DNA of 64,000 nt. Origin: Trichobilharzia szidati. Its lineage: Eukaryota > Platyhelminthes > Trematoda > Strigeidida > Schistosomatidae. The notes under the pieces were generated by a model. The model saw only the letters and a list, made by a program, of their open reading frames with translations. It ran no database searches and was not told where the DNA came from. The position numbers and the translations under genes were made by a program. The stretch is taken from assembly GCA_944472155.2 (NCBI GenBank), contig OX235271.1, positions 43,450,633 through 43,514,632 of the forward strand. The letters are read 5' to 3'. Position 1 is the stretch's first letter; each line of letters begins with the position of its first letter. This document shows positions 13,871-25,089 of this stretch, in pieces.

Positions 13871-15309
13871 ATCAACTATTGACAAATATATAACAGTCCC
13901 TGTTTTTTAATCAGCGATTGTCATGAAGTTGAGGAATGAATGTTTTAAACACTTTCTTCACAACAACGTGTCGCATTAAATATAGAATATTGCAGAAGCA
14001 CTTTCATTTTCATTCATGAGAAGCTTTTATTTCAAGTGTGGCCAGAAGTTTAATGAAATCTGTAGATAAAAATGTGTCAATAAATGCGCCGTGAAAAACC
14101 ACTCTTGAGACATACATTGCAATTGTTGAAACTAAAACCTTGAATATAAAGAGATATTAAACGAAGATATTTGTTCACCTACATATTAAGCATTGTCTTG
14201 TGGATATCATCTCTAAATAGCACAATCGACGGAACATTCTTCTTAATAAGAGAATTTATCCGCATAAAAAAGAAAGACTTCAATTTTGAATATAGGGAAT
14301 ATTTTGAACATGAAGTCTACAATGTTCTGCAATGTCAAATATAAAGCAAAATATAATACAAAGGCATTTTTCTGTCTGATTTATGCAAAAGGTTACGTAA
14401 AAATCTTAAAGTGGAAAACGATGCTGTTAAACACATCAATTCATTTATTGATTTTAAATCCCTGAAAAGTCATAGTCACAAATGATGATGTATATAATGA
14501 ATAACAGGCTACTTTTGTGATAGGTTTTGCATTATTAGAACATATAACTACTGTTTTTGCGAAGTTAGCTTTTAAAGAAAAAGTAAAATGAAAACTAAAA
14601 AGGTCTATTTATGCTACGCCCATTGATATGACGCAAATATTATTACCTACAGTATGAGAAGAAAACTATCATGTTTGTCAGATGTATATTAAGGAATACT
14701 ACAAGTGGTATACATTACTTAAAAATTTGTGAATTGGCTCGTAGTTGAATATTATTCATGCTAGCACATCGACGATTTGGATGAACGCTGGCAGAGCTGT
14801 CTTGGTTTGAGACTTGTTACACAACAGTGACAGTATTCAGTTTTAAATTACTAATGAAGTAGAATTAAAAAGAAAAGAACCTAGAACGTTTTATTTGCTG
14901 TCATTTAGAATCCAATCAATTCAGGGGACTGATCCCAAGCAAGCTATCTTTTGTAATTACTTGAAATTATACGGACATCTTCTTAATTAGCCTCACATAA
15001 CCCACTATGCATACTTTTTACCTTTGACTACATAACTAAGGGAAAATGCAAATGTATATACTCATAAATAACTAATGCATTTCTTAGAATGATACTATTG
15101 AATGTTAAGGAGTGTTTCCTCAGCAGTTACCGGCTTGTCATTAAAAAAATTATTTTACTATTTTATTTGCAATAGGTAGTTTGATGATTCAAAGATACTA
15201 ATTACGAAATTTATGTGTGACGTTAGGTTATTTTATGCGTATTTATATCCCTGAACCACCTTACTTTTAGAGCCAAGTAACGATAAGGGATAAAGTCTAT
15301 TAACTGACA

Positions 15310-16215
15310 ATTCTTATTTCACTAGTTTCGGGTGCTGAAAACAAAAAAATTGCATATTATTACTATCCTCGGTTCTGAGTGGAACGTATGGTTTATACCC
15401 TTCTCTGTAGTCCTTTCTAACTGGTTCCAAAATTGAACACCAATTATCATCTCCTTCTCATACGATCTTTGGCGTGTCACTCTCGAACTCAAGGCCGAGT
15501 TGTAGTTTCTCATCCGAATTCACTTGAGTGATAGCCTGGTGCATGATGTCACCCAACGTTCTCCTCAACGTGTATCCTGTCCACAATCAGTTTCTTCTAC
15601 TTATATGTTGAGCAATAGTTTCTTGATTAGTTCGTTATCAGAGTTCCTTATTGTACATCCTTTCCAAATGATCACCTTATCTTCCTTATGGAGTTAAAGC
15701 AGATGTTGATAAGAGTCTGTAGCCTGTTGGAAATGCTTTTGGTGATGCGCGTGCTAGTTCTCCTACTCATATAATAGAACTGGCTTAACACTAGTGTTAA
15801 ACATCCCAGTCTTATGGCTCACGTTGAATGCGGCAGATTTCCAAATTGATTTCGCGTCTGCCTTGCTTTTTCGATTCTGATTTTGACATCCTTATCCGTA
15901 CTGTCACCTTTATTTGAAATGATAGTGCTTAGATAAGTGAATGAATTGACCTTTCTCAAATTCCTGTCGTTTAACATAACTGGTGCTTGTGATTTATTGG
16001 TTATCTTCATCACCTCTGTCTTCGCTGCCTGCCTCTTGTGTCAAACTGATGTCTTTTGCACTTAGATCTTCGACTTTGTATGGCATCTGACACAAATAAT
16101 CCACGGAACCAAAATCTTCTATTGTTTTCCTATCGGTTCAGTGTATTCCTGTCTTCTCACTTCACATGGTTGACAGCAAAATATCATCGGTGGTATTGAA
16201 CTGCCTTAAATTACT
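15310..16215 (-). mobile_element. RTE-clade LINE remnant, 3' third
   Basis: Minus-strand remnant covering the region downstream of the RT catalytic motif to the 3' end. The frame at 15819-16013 shows the family's conserved post-palm block: MKITN, NDRNL, VNSFTYL, then DKDVKIRIEKARQ. The C-terminal tail continues at 15320-15780 with many stops. The low-coordinate edge has the TATTATTACTATCC block corresponding to the (TAA)n tail. Lies in intron 1. Confidence 0.75.
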
Positions 16216-18749
16216 CATGGCTTTACTTCAGAGGCTTCAGTGATCTTTCCGTTGTGAATCACTCTATATGTGACGTCACTACTTACCTATGTAGTGAGGT
16301 TGATAAACGTTCAGTTCACTCTAAGTGTTAAAGCAGCTCTCAAATCACTTCGTTGTTTAAGGCCTCTTGAGGGTGCAAGAAACTTAGACAAAGAGTTGAC
16401 CATCATTCAATTTTGTGTTCGATAATTATTTATAGCTTTACAATTTTATGCACCCATGATTTGCTTCTCCTGAATTGAGCCTGTGAAATTCAGTTCATAC
16501 TAATATGCATTTACTTCAAACTAATAACATTGAAACGTCAAATGATATTCAGATGTTTCACTGAATAAAAATTAGCTGTTCACTATGCTGCTAGTATTTA
16601 TGACAGAATGACGTTCAAATGTCCTAATTTACGCAGACTGATGCATGTAGCTGAAGTTACAGACATCAAAGTGCAAAGACTGCCAGTCAGAGCAAACACG
16701 TGATTAGCATATAACTAGCAGTTATTACAGCTGACTTACACAAGCTCTTTTTTCATCAACTGATATTTCCAACTATACAGCATCATCTTTTCCTGCAAAA
16801 TTGAAAAATAAATTTCAGAGAAAATGCAAAATTCAGCGTATTACTTTTGAATGGTTGCAGTGTTTTGGGTACAAATGAAAAAAGATGAATAAGCATATGT
16901 AATTTCGAATGTTCATATTTTTAAGATAGGCTAAGCGGACTATTGTATACGGGTTTTAAGGGATCAGAGGCAATCAGTGCAAAGCCTTGAATCCAGGTTT
17001 CATGCTCATTTTCACTTGTCAGCGGAGCATAAGTAAGTTTTTAAACGGAAGGATGTCCTGATGAAGATTAGAAATCGATTCAACCAGTGCTGCATTCAGC
17101 CATGCTACAATCCTCCTATTCATACTTAAGATTTGCATATGACCTAACTTGTTGACCACTATACAGACTTGACTGGTACAGTTTAGTCTACGGCAATAGG
17201 TAGGACTGCAGACATAACAGTGATTGCTTCCTATTGACCAATCAATAAACGGTTGTGTTCTTTAATTCCGTTCTTAGAGGAAAATCGGGAATGATGAAGG
17301 GGTTGGAAATCATTTTTAACTAATTTATCAGTTACTGGACACATTACTCTTTCCTCTTACCTTCATCTAAATGAGGCAATTTTTAAAATCTGATAACTTA
17401 AAGGTTAGCAATCACTAGTGATCTCATATTCTGATACACTTGTGAAAGATATGATTTGCAAGTGTAGTTGTCAAGGAATAGCGAATTGACAAAGATATTT
17501 TCTCTCTGGAAGAAGTATCTTTCCTATTAATCTATTCTGTTTATAATGTTGAAGATTTCTTAACACTCTTTGTAAACAAAGGTTTTATCTTCATAAGTAT
17601 GAGACTGATACCATATTTACTATCGAACAACATAAAGCCATACTGCTTTTATTAAACAAGAATTACTATTTTAAAATTGTTTCCACTGACTTATTTCTCA
17701 ATAACACACTAGTTAAGTTTTGCGTTTTTATCTCATCCCCAACCACTATGACACAACTATATCTAACTGATGCAACTGTTTGGAATCGTCTTTAACAGGT
17801 AGGCGAATTTTAACATGACAAGTGGTGATATAAAATTTGAACAAAAGATGTGCCAATTATCATCTAAATAAACGAAAGAAATCCACTTGCTAAGAAGCTG
17901 TTATTTCTGCCTCATTATTGGTGATTTGTTCAGCTTTTACTGAACGCTTAAACACCACACTGACTTCTCGGTCACGTTTTCTAATCTCATTTTTACCGGT
18001 ATTTAATTAAGGAGAGTAAATGGTCATGATTTAATGGAACTATTCCAAAGGTAACAGACTTCTACTTAGATAAGATTAAATGTTAGTTCACCAGAGAGTT
18101 TGAACCGGTAGATAAAACACTCAGAAATGAAAAAGAAATAAAATCTCCTTTGACGTTATGTCTCTCCTATTAATTAGCATATTACTGCACTAATAGTGGT
18201 TGCCAGAATCAGAACTTTCTTTCAATGTAAAGGTTAATAAGCCAGAAGATAATCTTTTGAATTTCAGCCTTCTACAAAATCATATTCTGAAAAGGAAAGA
18301 AACTATACAATAATTTCTAGTTGTTTTTTTCCTGTAATCATACCACTTATCTACGATTTCTATTTGTAAAAAGTGCACTATATATATATATATCACGAAA
18401 CTGATATCATGATAAACTTGAAGTCATAAAAAGCAATTCTCACTGAAGTGTACTGACTATAAAAAAGTAATTAAGACGTTTTTATCATAACAGAAATCAC
18501 TTCGTCTAAATATTTATATTACAAAATGAAAAAAAGATATAAATTCAGATAAACAAATAGAAATCTGCACATTGCATTGGTAGTTAGGTGAAGGATAGCG
18601 TATAAAGAGCACATGGTTTAACTTTATGAATACTGTGGAGTGATATGCAGGTTAGCACGAATGTCGGGAAAAACACATTAGTGGCATCATATGTTTGTAT
18701 TTTTCATTAAAACATTTAAATCAAACAAAAATGAACAATAATCTGGTGG

Positions 18750-18850
18750 ATGGTGACTAACAGTGGAATCCAGGATGCGCATTTTGTCTGATTTGAGACT
18801 CGTCATCTGGATGTACCTGCAATACACTTCAAGTTAAATCTTCAGACATC
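18750..18850 (-). mobile_element. SMalpha-type SINE fragment with decayed hammerhead
   Basis: Reverse complement gives the SMalpha signature: a GCAGGTACATCCAG block, a GACGAGTC core end and a GCGCATCCTGGATTCCACTG block. The core reads ATGACGA instead of CTGANGA, and the GAAA element is altered to CAAAA, so cleavage is not expected. The tRNA-like head is missing; only the 3' part is present, 370 bp upstream of exon 2. Confidence 0.7.
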
Positions 18851-19214
18851 GTCGAGGTATCCGCACAAGGAGTGGACATGTCAACAGAGGCCGAACACTT
18901 CAGTCCACTCACTCAATGGAAAAGTCTGAATTGAAGTAAATAAAATTATACAATGTTTAAACCTAGCTATCAACTTAAACGCACTTAATTGGTTAATATA
19001 GGTTTCAAAACAAGCGTTATGACCCACTTCTAAACATGCTGATGTTTTGACGTAAAGAGTATCGCAATACATCATGTACTAACAATCCAACGTCCTGTTT
19101 TATGAGAAACGCTGCAAAACCCTGAAATTTTCTTCCGTTTGAGGTTAGTGTACTTTCATTAGCTCTCTTAAATCCGTCATAAAATTAATTCATATTTTTT
19201 CTGTTTTTCTGCAG

Positions 19215-19574
19215 GTAGTTACACACTATGAACGTGCAGTACTATTTCGTCTTGGAAGACTTGTTTCAGCAACTGCTAAAGGACCAGGACTAATATTTGT
19301 TTTACCCTGTTTAGATCGTTATCGTGTCTTGGATTTACGTACATTTACATTTGATGTGCCTACACAAGAAGTTCTAACCAAGGATTCAGTGACAGTTGTT
19401 GTAAATGCTGTAGTTTATTATCGTGTTAGAGATCCTGTACGCGCTGTGGTTAATGTTGAAGATGCTAACCGTGCAACTCGAGTTCTTGGACAAACTACAT
19501 TACTTAATGTATTAGGAACAGTGAATTTGGACGAACTACTCACAGCTAGAGAAGACATTGCTGCTTTGATGCAG
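19215..19574 (+). CDS. Stomatin/MEC-2-like protein, exon 2 (first part of SPFH domain)
   Basis: 120 codons, residues 205-324 of the joined protein. It begins directly after the CAG acceptor and continues the hairpin without a gap. It carries the family's hallmark blocks in order: YERAVLFRLGR, GPGLIFVLPC, a VPTQEVLTKDSVTV block, NVEDANRATR and LLTAREDIAALMQ. These are the core of the SPFH (band 7) domain, which lies on the cytosolic face and mediates oligomerisation and cholesterol-dependent channel regulation in relatives. The exon ends at a GTGGGT donor (19575), phase 0. Confidence 0.95.
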
Positions 19575-20589
19575 GTGGGTTTTTAGATTATCCTCTCTAA
19601 TATTTCTGAGTAAAAGTTCTTATCATGCTTTTATGTGTATATAATGAATTCATTCGACGTGATCCATTAAGTTTTCAAGATATTTAAGAAATAAATTGGG
19701 CATACCTTTATCATAATCCCGTCACTCACCTCATTATTGTGGTCATTAAACTTCATGTTTACAACATAGCCTGATTTCTGAATCGATAGATTTTTCACGT
19801 GGATCAAATTTGTTTTAATTCCGTCCAGATGAAATCACTCAAAGCCATTCTCACAAATATCAAGAGTCCTTGGTATTTCAGTGTAGATTTAACTGCGAAC
19901 CAACATCCGTTGGAGAATTTTTTCAAAACCATGGTACACTGCATAGCAGACGACTTATTAATGTGTTGTTCCTGGAAATCTGCTAAAGAGTTTTGTCTCC
20001 TCCAGAGTTACTTGGAAAAATTGAACTTTTACGAGTTAGTCATGGGACAATATTGGATTTGCAAAGCATGCATTTACCATAAACTCTGAGCAAAACCGAC
20101 CGGTTATATTTCACTTACTACTGATCTTGCATAGCCATCTGACCTGCTTTAAAATCTTTGCTTGAGGTTATTCTGATTCATCTGTCTAATATTTGAATGC
20201 GATTTGACATAGGACTTAAGATTTCGCAATTATCTGTGAGCTAATCATCTGTATTCTCAGTACGGTCCCCTACGTCTACAAGCTCCATAGTTCTTCTGTT
20301 GTTGGTGGTATAACAATCTTCTTCCGATCTTTCAGTCTTATTAAGATGTTTTGTTCCTGGATAGTGAATAGGCTATGTTGCTCGTCAGCTTTGAAATAGC
20401 TGTAAATGCCTTGGCAGATTTTTGTTGCGTTACTTCGATAACGCGAGTGACAGCTCCTAAGCAGCATAGAAATTTGTACACTAGGTAGTAATTAATGTTA
20501 TGCGTTTAGTCCTTTGTTTGGTGCGGAATGAATTCTGTCAGTCAAGTTTGAAGTGTGACCACCACGCCAGATGGATTGACATCATGGTG

Positions 20590-20800
20590 CGCTTTGAATC
20601 CTTGCTAGTATTCAATCATAGTGTAACAACAGAAGACAAGGGCCAGGCGACAGAACGTTTATTACGGAAAATCAACACATATTTATAGATTTTGATGTAC
20701 ATTATTGTAGGTTAACGTTAGTAAAAAATACAGTCTGTTGATTGGTTGTTTCTCACACAAAGTTAACCATGCATCTCTTGTGGCTGTAATGAAAACAAAA
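20590..20800. repeat. Dispersed repeat shared with 56320-56540
   Basis: The block beginning ACAGAAGACAAGGGCCAGG (20630) and the following TATTTATAGATTTT stretch recur at 56333 onward, followed in both places by a GATTGGTTG-type motif and an AGTTAA.CCAT.CATCT-type motif. In this copy it abuts the 3' side of the PLE at 20700-22632, so it may be part of that element's 3' region. Confidence 0.5.
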
Positions 20801-20911
20801 CACGTAGATCAGCGAAGAGTCTCTTTCCGGCGAATTCATCTTCTTAGCTGTACAATCGCAAATATATATACATTGTTTTGTATATATGTGTACATTAAGT
20901 TTGTCAAACAA

Positions 20912-21345
20912 AGTTACAATTGGTTAAGGTTAATTTTAACTAAACAAGTGAAGGTTGGTAATACAGGTCAAGAAAATTAAGTGTTAGTGAAACTAGGGTA
21001 GTAACAAAGGTGATGAGTTGTCACAAACAGTTGTAATAATAATAGTGAGTTTTACTCAGGATGCACATAGAAACAAAGTAGAAATTATGTAAGAGATCTA
21101 AGTGGATACAAGAATTACAATTGCTTAAGGTTATTTTAACTAAACAGGTAAGGGTTGGTAATATAAGTCAAGACAATTAAGTGCTAGGATAGTAACAAAG
21201 GTGATGAGTTGTCACAAACAGTTGTTAAAAGAAGTTATGCAATAATAATATGAATATTTTGATGAGTGAGTTTTACTCAGGATGCACATAGAAACAAAGT
21301 AGATAATACGAAACTATGTAAGAGATCTAAGTGAATACAAGAATT
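20912..21345. repeat. Two-copy tandem repeat in the 3' region of a PLE
   Basis: Unit 1 (about 20912-21115) and unit 2 (about 21116-21345) share long blocks: TTACAATTG.TTAAGGTTA, GTAACAAAGGTGATGAGTTG, TGAGTTTTACTCAGGATGCA and TGTAAGAGATCTAAGTG. Unit 2 has an extra insertion of about 25 bp, so the units are about 204 and 230 bp. They lie between the PLE stop codon and its 3' boundary on the minus strand. Confidence 0.8.
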
Positions 21346-21431
21346 ATAAGCAACTAAGGAACAGGCAAAGAAACAAAATTAAGTTATCACAATTAAATAA
21401 AAATAAAAAACTCAAAAAAATCAAAACATTG

Positions 21432-22556
21432 TTACCATGAGAGTAGAAGTGGTTGAGTAATCTTCTTTTGTATGCACAGCTCCGGTTTTTCCATGTGAAT
21501 GGCTAGAACTTCAGCGATACAAAGGAGACGAAACCGTATTGCCTTTGACATGTTGTTCTTGACTCGGTAGATTACTTTGAAGCAGGAGGCGTTTGTTGAG
21601 ATAGAATGATTAGTGTTAACCAGGTGTTCAATTATCGCACTCCTTATTGCACCAGTATTGCCTTTTCGCAACCATGCTGGATAGTGTTCTTGAATCCTCT
21701 TGGACAGGATGCGCGTCGAACGACCAATGTACCTGGCTCCACAGCAGCAGGTGAACTGGTATACGCACATAGAAGTGGCCAGAATCGGCATCTTGTCCTT
21801 GAGGCTTCTGCAGATTAGTGGGCGACTGGAGAACACTATTCTTAGCGTTGCTGCAAAGAATGTTCTTCTCAGAGATGATGTGATCCTTCTCTTGAGAATA
21901 TCGCTTGCTAAATCTCCCTTGAAATCCAAGTTCATGTAGATTTTCTTTTTAGGCGCAGTCAAAGTTTCGTCTTTCCGAATTGTTGGTTTCATATTTTTGT
22001 CGATAAATCTTATTGGGTAACCATTTTGGATGAATATTTCTCTCAGAATATCTAATTCTGTTTCCAGAACGTCGGGACTACAGATGCGTCGGATGCGGGT
22101 AGCAAGTGATTTAATTAAATTCCGCTTTTGTTGAATGGGCACCCAGCTATAGAAGCTTGTTAGTTGGCCATTCCACATAGGTTTTCTATGGATTGATCTT
22201 CTTAGGCTCCCATCAGCTCTTCTTGTCAGTTCCACATCAAGAAACGGAATTTTTGACTCGTTTTCCATTTCAAGAGTGAATTTTATTGCTGGATGGCAAT
22301 TGTTAAATGTCCTCAGCAGCAGATTGGGGTCGTTGTTGTTGTCACAAATAATGAAAATGTCATCCACGTATCTTTTATACAGTTGCAATTTGTCGATGCT
22401 TGACTTTAGTGAACCTCTCTCGAGGCTTGCCACGAAGCAGTCTGATAGTAGTGGACCCAACGGAGATCCTATTGCAATACCATCCTTTTGTCTGTAGATG
22501 GTGTCGTTGAATGTGAACTGGACGTTCAAAGTGCATCTCAATAATAATTCTTTCAA
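21432..22556 (-). CDS. PLE reverse transcriptase-GIY-YIG endonuclease, partial
   Basis: 374 codons open to the C terminus; the N terminus is truncated, so the first codon at 22556 (TTG) is not a true start. Residues 26-37 are the GIAIGSPLGPLL block (RT motif B), and residues 63-66 are the YVDD catalytic motif C. Residues 205-250 are the thumb-side region, with FKGDL. Cys270-272 and YIG at 276-278 are the GIY-YIG nuclease site, and a downstream Glu in LLCIAEVLAI fits the catalytic glutamate. PLE proteins copy RNA at nicked DNA or telomere-like ends. RT motif A is missing, so the product cannot be active as it stands. Confidence 0.88.
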   Translation of the reverse strand: MKELLLRCTLNVQFTFNDTIYRQKDGIAIGSPLGPLLSDCFVASLERGSLKSSIDKLQLYKRYVDDIFIICDNNNDPNLLLRTFNNCHPAIKFTLEMENESKIPFLDVELTRRADGSLRRSIHRKPMWNGQLTSFYSWVPIQQKRNLIKSLATRIRRICSPDVLETELDILREIFIQNGYPIRFIDKNMKPTIRKDETLTAPKKKIYMNLDFKGDLASDILKRRITSSLRRTFFAATLRIVFSSRPLICRSLKDKMPILATSMCVYQFTCCCGARYIGRSTRILSKRIQEHYPAWLRKGNTGAIRSAIIEHLVNTNHSISTNASCFKVIYRVKNNMSKAIRFRLLCIAEVLAIHMEKPELCIQKKITQPLLLSW

Positions 22557-22677
22557 GTATGTTGTCGGTGGCTGTGTCAGTTAATCTACATGTTAACTGT
22601 ATCTGCCTGTCCATCTTGACCTTTGACCTCAATTACTGTCAACCAATTTGGCTAGCAACCATCTCTCACAACAACAG

Positions 22678-22760
22678 TATCCAATACAGCTCTACAAGAA
22701 GTCAATCGTTAACCTAAGCAGCTCAGCGGTGACATCTCTGACTGCAGAACAGTGTAATCC
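22678..22760 (+). mobile_element. tRNA-headed SINE fragment
   Basis: Shares the TATCCAATACAG start, a GCTCAG.GGT.AC box-A-like block, a TCTCTGACTGCAG block and a CGGGTTC box-B-like block with the fuller copy at 24189-24400. It stops after the tRNA-like head, so the hammerhead part is missing. Confidence 0.6.
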
Positions 22761-23999
22761 GGGTTCTAAAGTAACCTAAATTTAACAGAGTATAAAAATG
22801 AGAATAAAACGCTGGATAGCAACATTATCTTTGAATTTTGATCAAGACAAAAGTTGAGTATTCTAAAGTTTCAAAGGTTATCTCTGTAAATTCTCAGCCA
22901 ATGAATATCTTTCAACTCATAATCTTTCACTTGCAGCTAGCTGACAGTCGTAAACTGTCTACACTCTTTGTATGTGGATTTATTGCTTACTTGTACTGCT
23001 GGCACTTCTTTGTTTTAATCAGAAATTTAGCATTCAGTTTTTTCCGTCATTTATTAGTTGCGCAATACGGTTGGCAGGGTAACAGTCTGTCTCTGTAGAG
23101 TCATAACATTAGTAAACAGCTAACATTTGTGATTGGATTATTTTGCTGGAAACTTCAATATGATACAGTTGTGAATTCATATTCTCATCTGATCCAAATA
23201 GTCAACTAGATTAGCGAAATTCATAAGGGCTGGTCATTGACCTGAAAAGCGTATGATTGATGCAGACGCATACTGATGCGGTTCAGATTATGCTGTCAGT
23301 TGTCTTGCAAAATCAATCAAGTTATCATCGATAAAAACATAGGAATATGCAGTTCGTTTACTCTGGACTTCGTACTTAATGTAGGCTATTAGGCTGCATT
23401 CCAAGTAGTCTTTATAAGCTCTATCATTGTTGAATTTTATTCAAACAACACCATATAACTATTCCACAAAATTGAACATGAATGAATTAGTCTCACTCAG
23501 TAGAAAATACTGTCTAGAAATCATTCAAAGAAACTTCTGTGCTTGTTGGCATTTGAAACACACTTCGGTTACGATGAAGTTTGGTTTTTACATAGATTAC
23601 TACTTGAGAAACGACCAATAAATAAATCACTACATAAATAATTTATCAATTTAGTCTTTCGGTTATAAACATCAACTATCTAGATTAGCTGTTTATAAAC
23701 TCATGTAAGGAATACCTAACAAATTGTTTCCTGTCATTCTTTGTGTTTACAAGTCTCGTTTATTTTAAGACATGGAATTTATCCGATCACATGCTGTACC
23801 TATGAAATTACATCTAATCAAATCTGCATAATCCTTCAAATTTATACGACTTTCACAGTGTTTTACAGTAAATTGTATCCTTGTTGAAAAGCTTGCGGTG
23901 TGACTGATGCATTACATCAACGCACCCTGAATTATTCACTGTTTTATTTCAAACTATATCTTATTGGGTATCAGCAGCTCAAGATCATACATAAATACA

Positions 24000-24190
24000 T
24001 TTTTTGATTGAGCACTAGTCAGTAAATAGGGTAATGTGTCTAGTCCTATCTTCGGTGCAGACTGAATTTTATCAGTCATGTTTGTAATGTGGCCACCATG
24101 CTAGGTGGCATGACTGATAGAATTCAGTCTGCACCGAAGATAGGACTAGACACATTACACTAGTTACTGACTAGTGTTCAGTCAAAAATA
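24000..24190. repeat. Large near-perfect inverted repeat
   Basis: Arms at 24000-24080 and 24109-24190 are reverse complements over about 81 nt with a handful of mismatches. The spacer is 28 nt. The best-matching core is CTAGTCCTATCTTCGGTGCA against its complement at 24130-24149. Sequence related to the left arm and spacer occurs at 20505-20570. It directly precedes the SINE at 24189. Confidence 0.9.
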
Positions 24191-24400
24191 TCCAATACAG
24201 TCCTACAGAAGGTCAGTCACGAGTCTGAATAGCTCAGTGGTAACGTCTCTGACTGCAGCACTGAGTGATGCGGGTTCGAATCTCAGAAGGGACATCAGTT
24301 CCTTCAAGGTTGCAGATACGCCTTGTTGATGAGTGCCAACTAGCACGAAACCTAAGTCCAAGGCTTCCTGCCGATTGCCTCCAACCATCTAATACCAACA
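24189..24400 (+). mobile_element. tRNA-headed SINE with a near-complete hammerhead
   Basis: The 5' head has a TAGCTCAGTGGTAACG box A (24229-24244) and a CGGGTTCGAATCTC box B (24271-24284), a polymerase III-type promoter. The 3' part has all hammerhead elements (see the ribozyme entry at 24320). Same family as the fragment at 22678. Confidence 0.75.
24320..24364 (+). ncRNA. Type I hammerhead ribozyme remnant (C3 to U)
   Basis: Stem I: GCCTTG (24320-24325) pairs with CAAGGC (24359-24364). Core: TTGATGA (24326-24332), where the first base should be C. Stem II: GTGC (24333-24336) pairs with GCAC (24343-24346) across a 6-nt loop. GAAA is at 24347-24350. A two-pair stem III encloses CTAA, and the cleavage triplet is GTC (24356-24358). 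Only the C3 position departs from consensus, so residual activity is possible but likely low. Confidence 0.75.
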
Positions 24401-25089
24401 ATAAATACATTTATCATATTAAAGCAGAACGCTGTGATGTCATATTTCGGCGAAAACTAGTTCCATTCTCGGTGAAGAAGAAAAACATTTTGATAGACTT
24501 ATTATCACCTGTGCTTGAGTCTTTACTTTCAGAGAATACTATGTCTATTTCGGTGATTTTTCATGCGACACTTAACTCCATATAAACTGGATGATTTCTA
24601 TGTGTTTGTGAAGTAATATGCGTGAGGCATCTCAACATTAGTAATGTTAAGTGCATTGATTACTCATCATTGTGATGAGTTTTAAATATGAATTAAATTA
24701 ACTCCCACCCCCTTTAGTCTAATCTACATGAAACTGATCTAACTTCGAGTTTGTTATTTTACACTCATCGGCCATGTGGAATGATTATTCCTGCTTCATT
24801 TTCATGATAACTTGAAGAATAGTTGAGATTTGTAGTTTGTGGATGTAATTAATACAAGGCGGTTTATTTAAATAGGCATACATTAAAATCAGAACTGTTG
24901 TAGGTTTATTGACCCTAAGAGAATCCAGTTACCAACTTTGTCTTTCTAAACCTCTGTATGATCCAAATATAAATATGCAGTATTTGTCAAGTACTGGGCA
25001 GTATTACTATCTAGTATTAGAACGGAAACGTTCTCACTTTCTAGAAGCTTTCATTGATTTTGTAGATAAATTTGAATGAATTTTCCATA

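Larger units (their letters stand above)
934..19214 (+). other. Intron 1 of the stomatin-like gene (18.3 kb)
   Basis: Bounded by a GTAAGT donor at 934 and a pyrimidine-rich acceptor ending in CAG at 19212-19214. It contains RTE LINE remnants (4306-4800, 7685-8240, 15310-16215), a hairpin of PLE-like termini (11571-11725), SINE copies (12340-12625, 13530-13870, 18750-18850) and a repeat at 7255-7455. No feature was recognised in 940-4300, 4800-7250, 8240-11560, 12630-13525, 13870-15300 or 16220-18740. These are AT-rich non-coding stretches with short microsatellites such as TA repeats near 18380 and AAT/GAT repeats near 6670 and 10355. A GC-richer patch at 3140-3260 was not identified. Confidence 0.8.
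20700..22632 (-). mobile_element. Penelope-like element, 5'-truncated
   Basis: Minus-strand element with an RT plus GIY-YIG ORF (21432-22556), preceded by a short decayed stretch (in-frame residues LTQPPTTY at 22557-22580 behind a TAA) and followed by a 3' region containing a tandem repeat. The AATTCATCTTCTTAGCTGTA and TACATTAAGTTTGTCA motifs in the 3' region recur in diverged form at 41000-41090, marking a second copy of the same family. The upstream finger and template-binding parts of the RT are absent. Confidence 0.85.

Noticed and set aside
19799..20089. 96-codon frame after exon 2
   Set aside because: No recognised motif, lies inside intron 2, and no repeat or splice support was seen.
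21606..22497. Plus-strand open frames over the PLE at 21432-22556
   Set aside because: They are shadows of the minus-strand PLE ORF, which carries the RT and GIY-YIG motifs.
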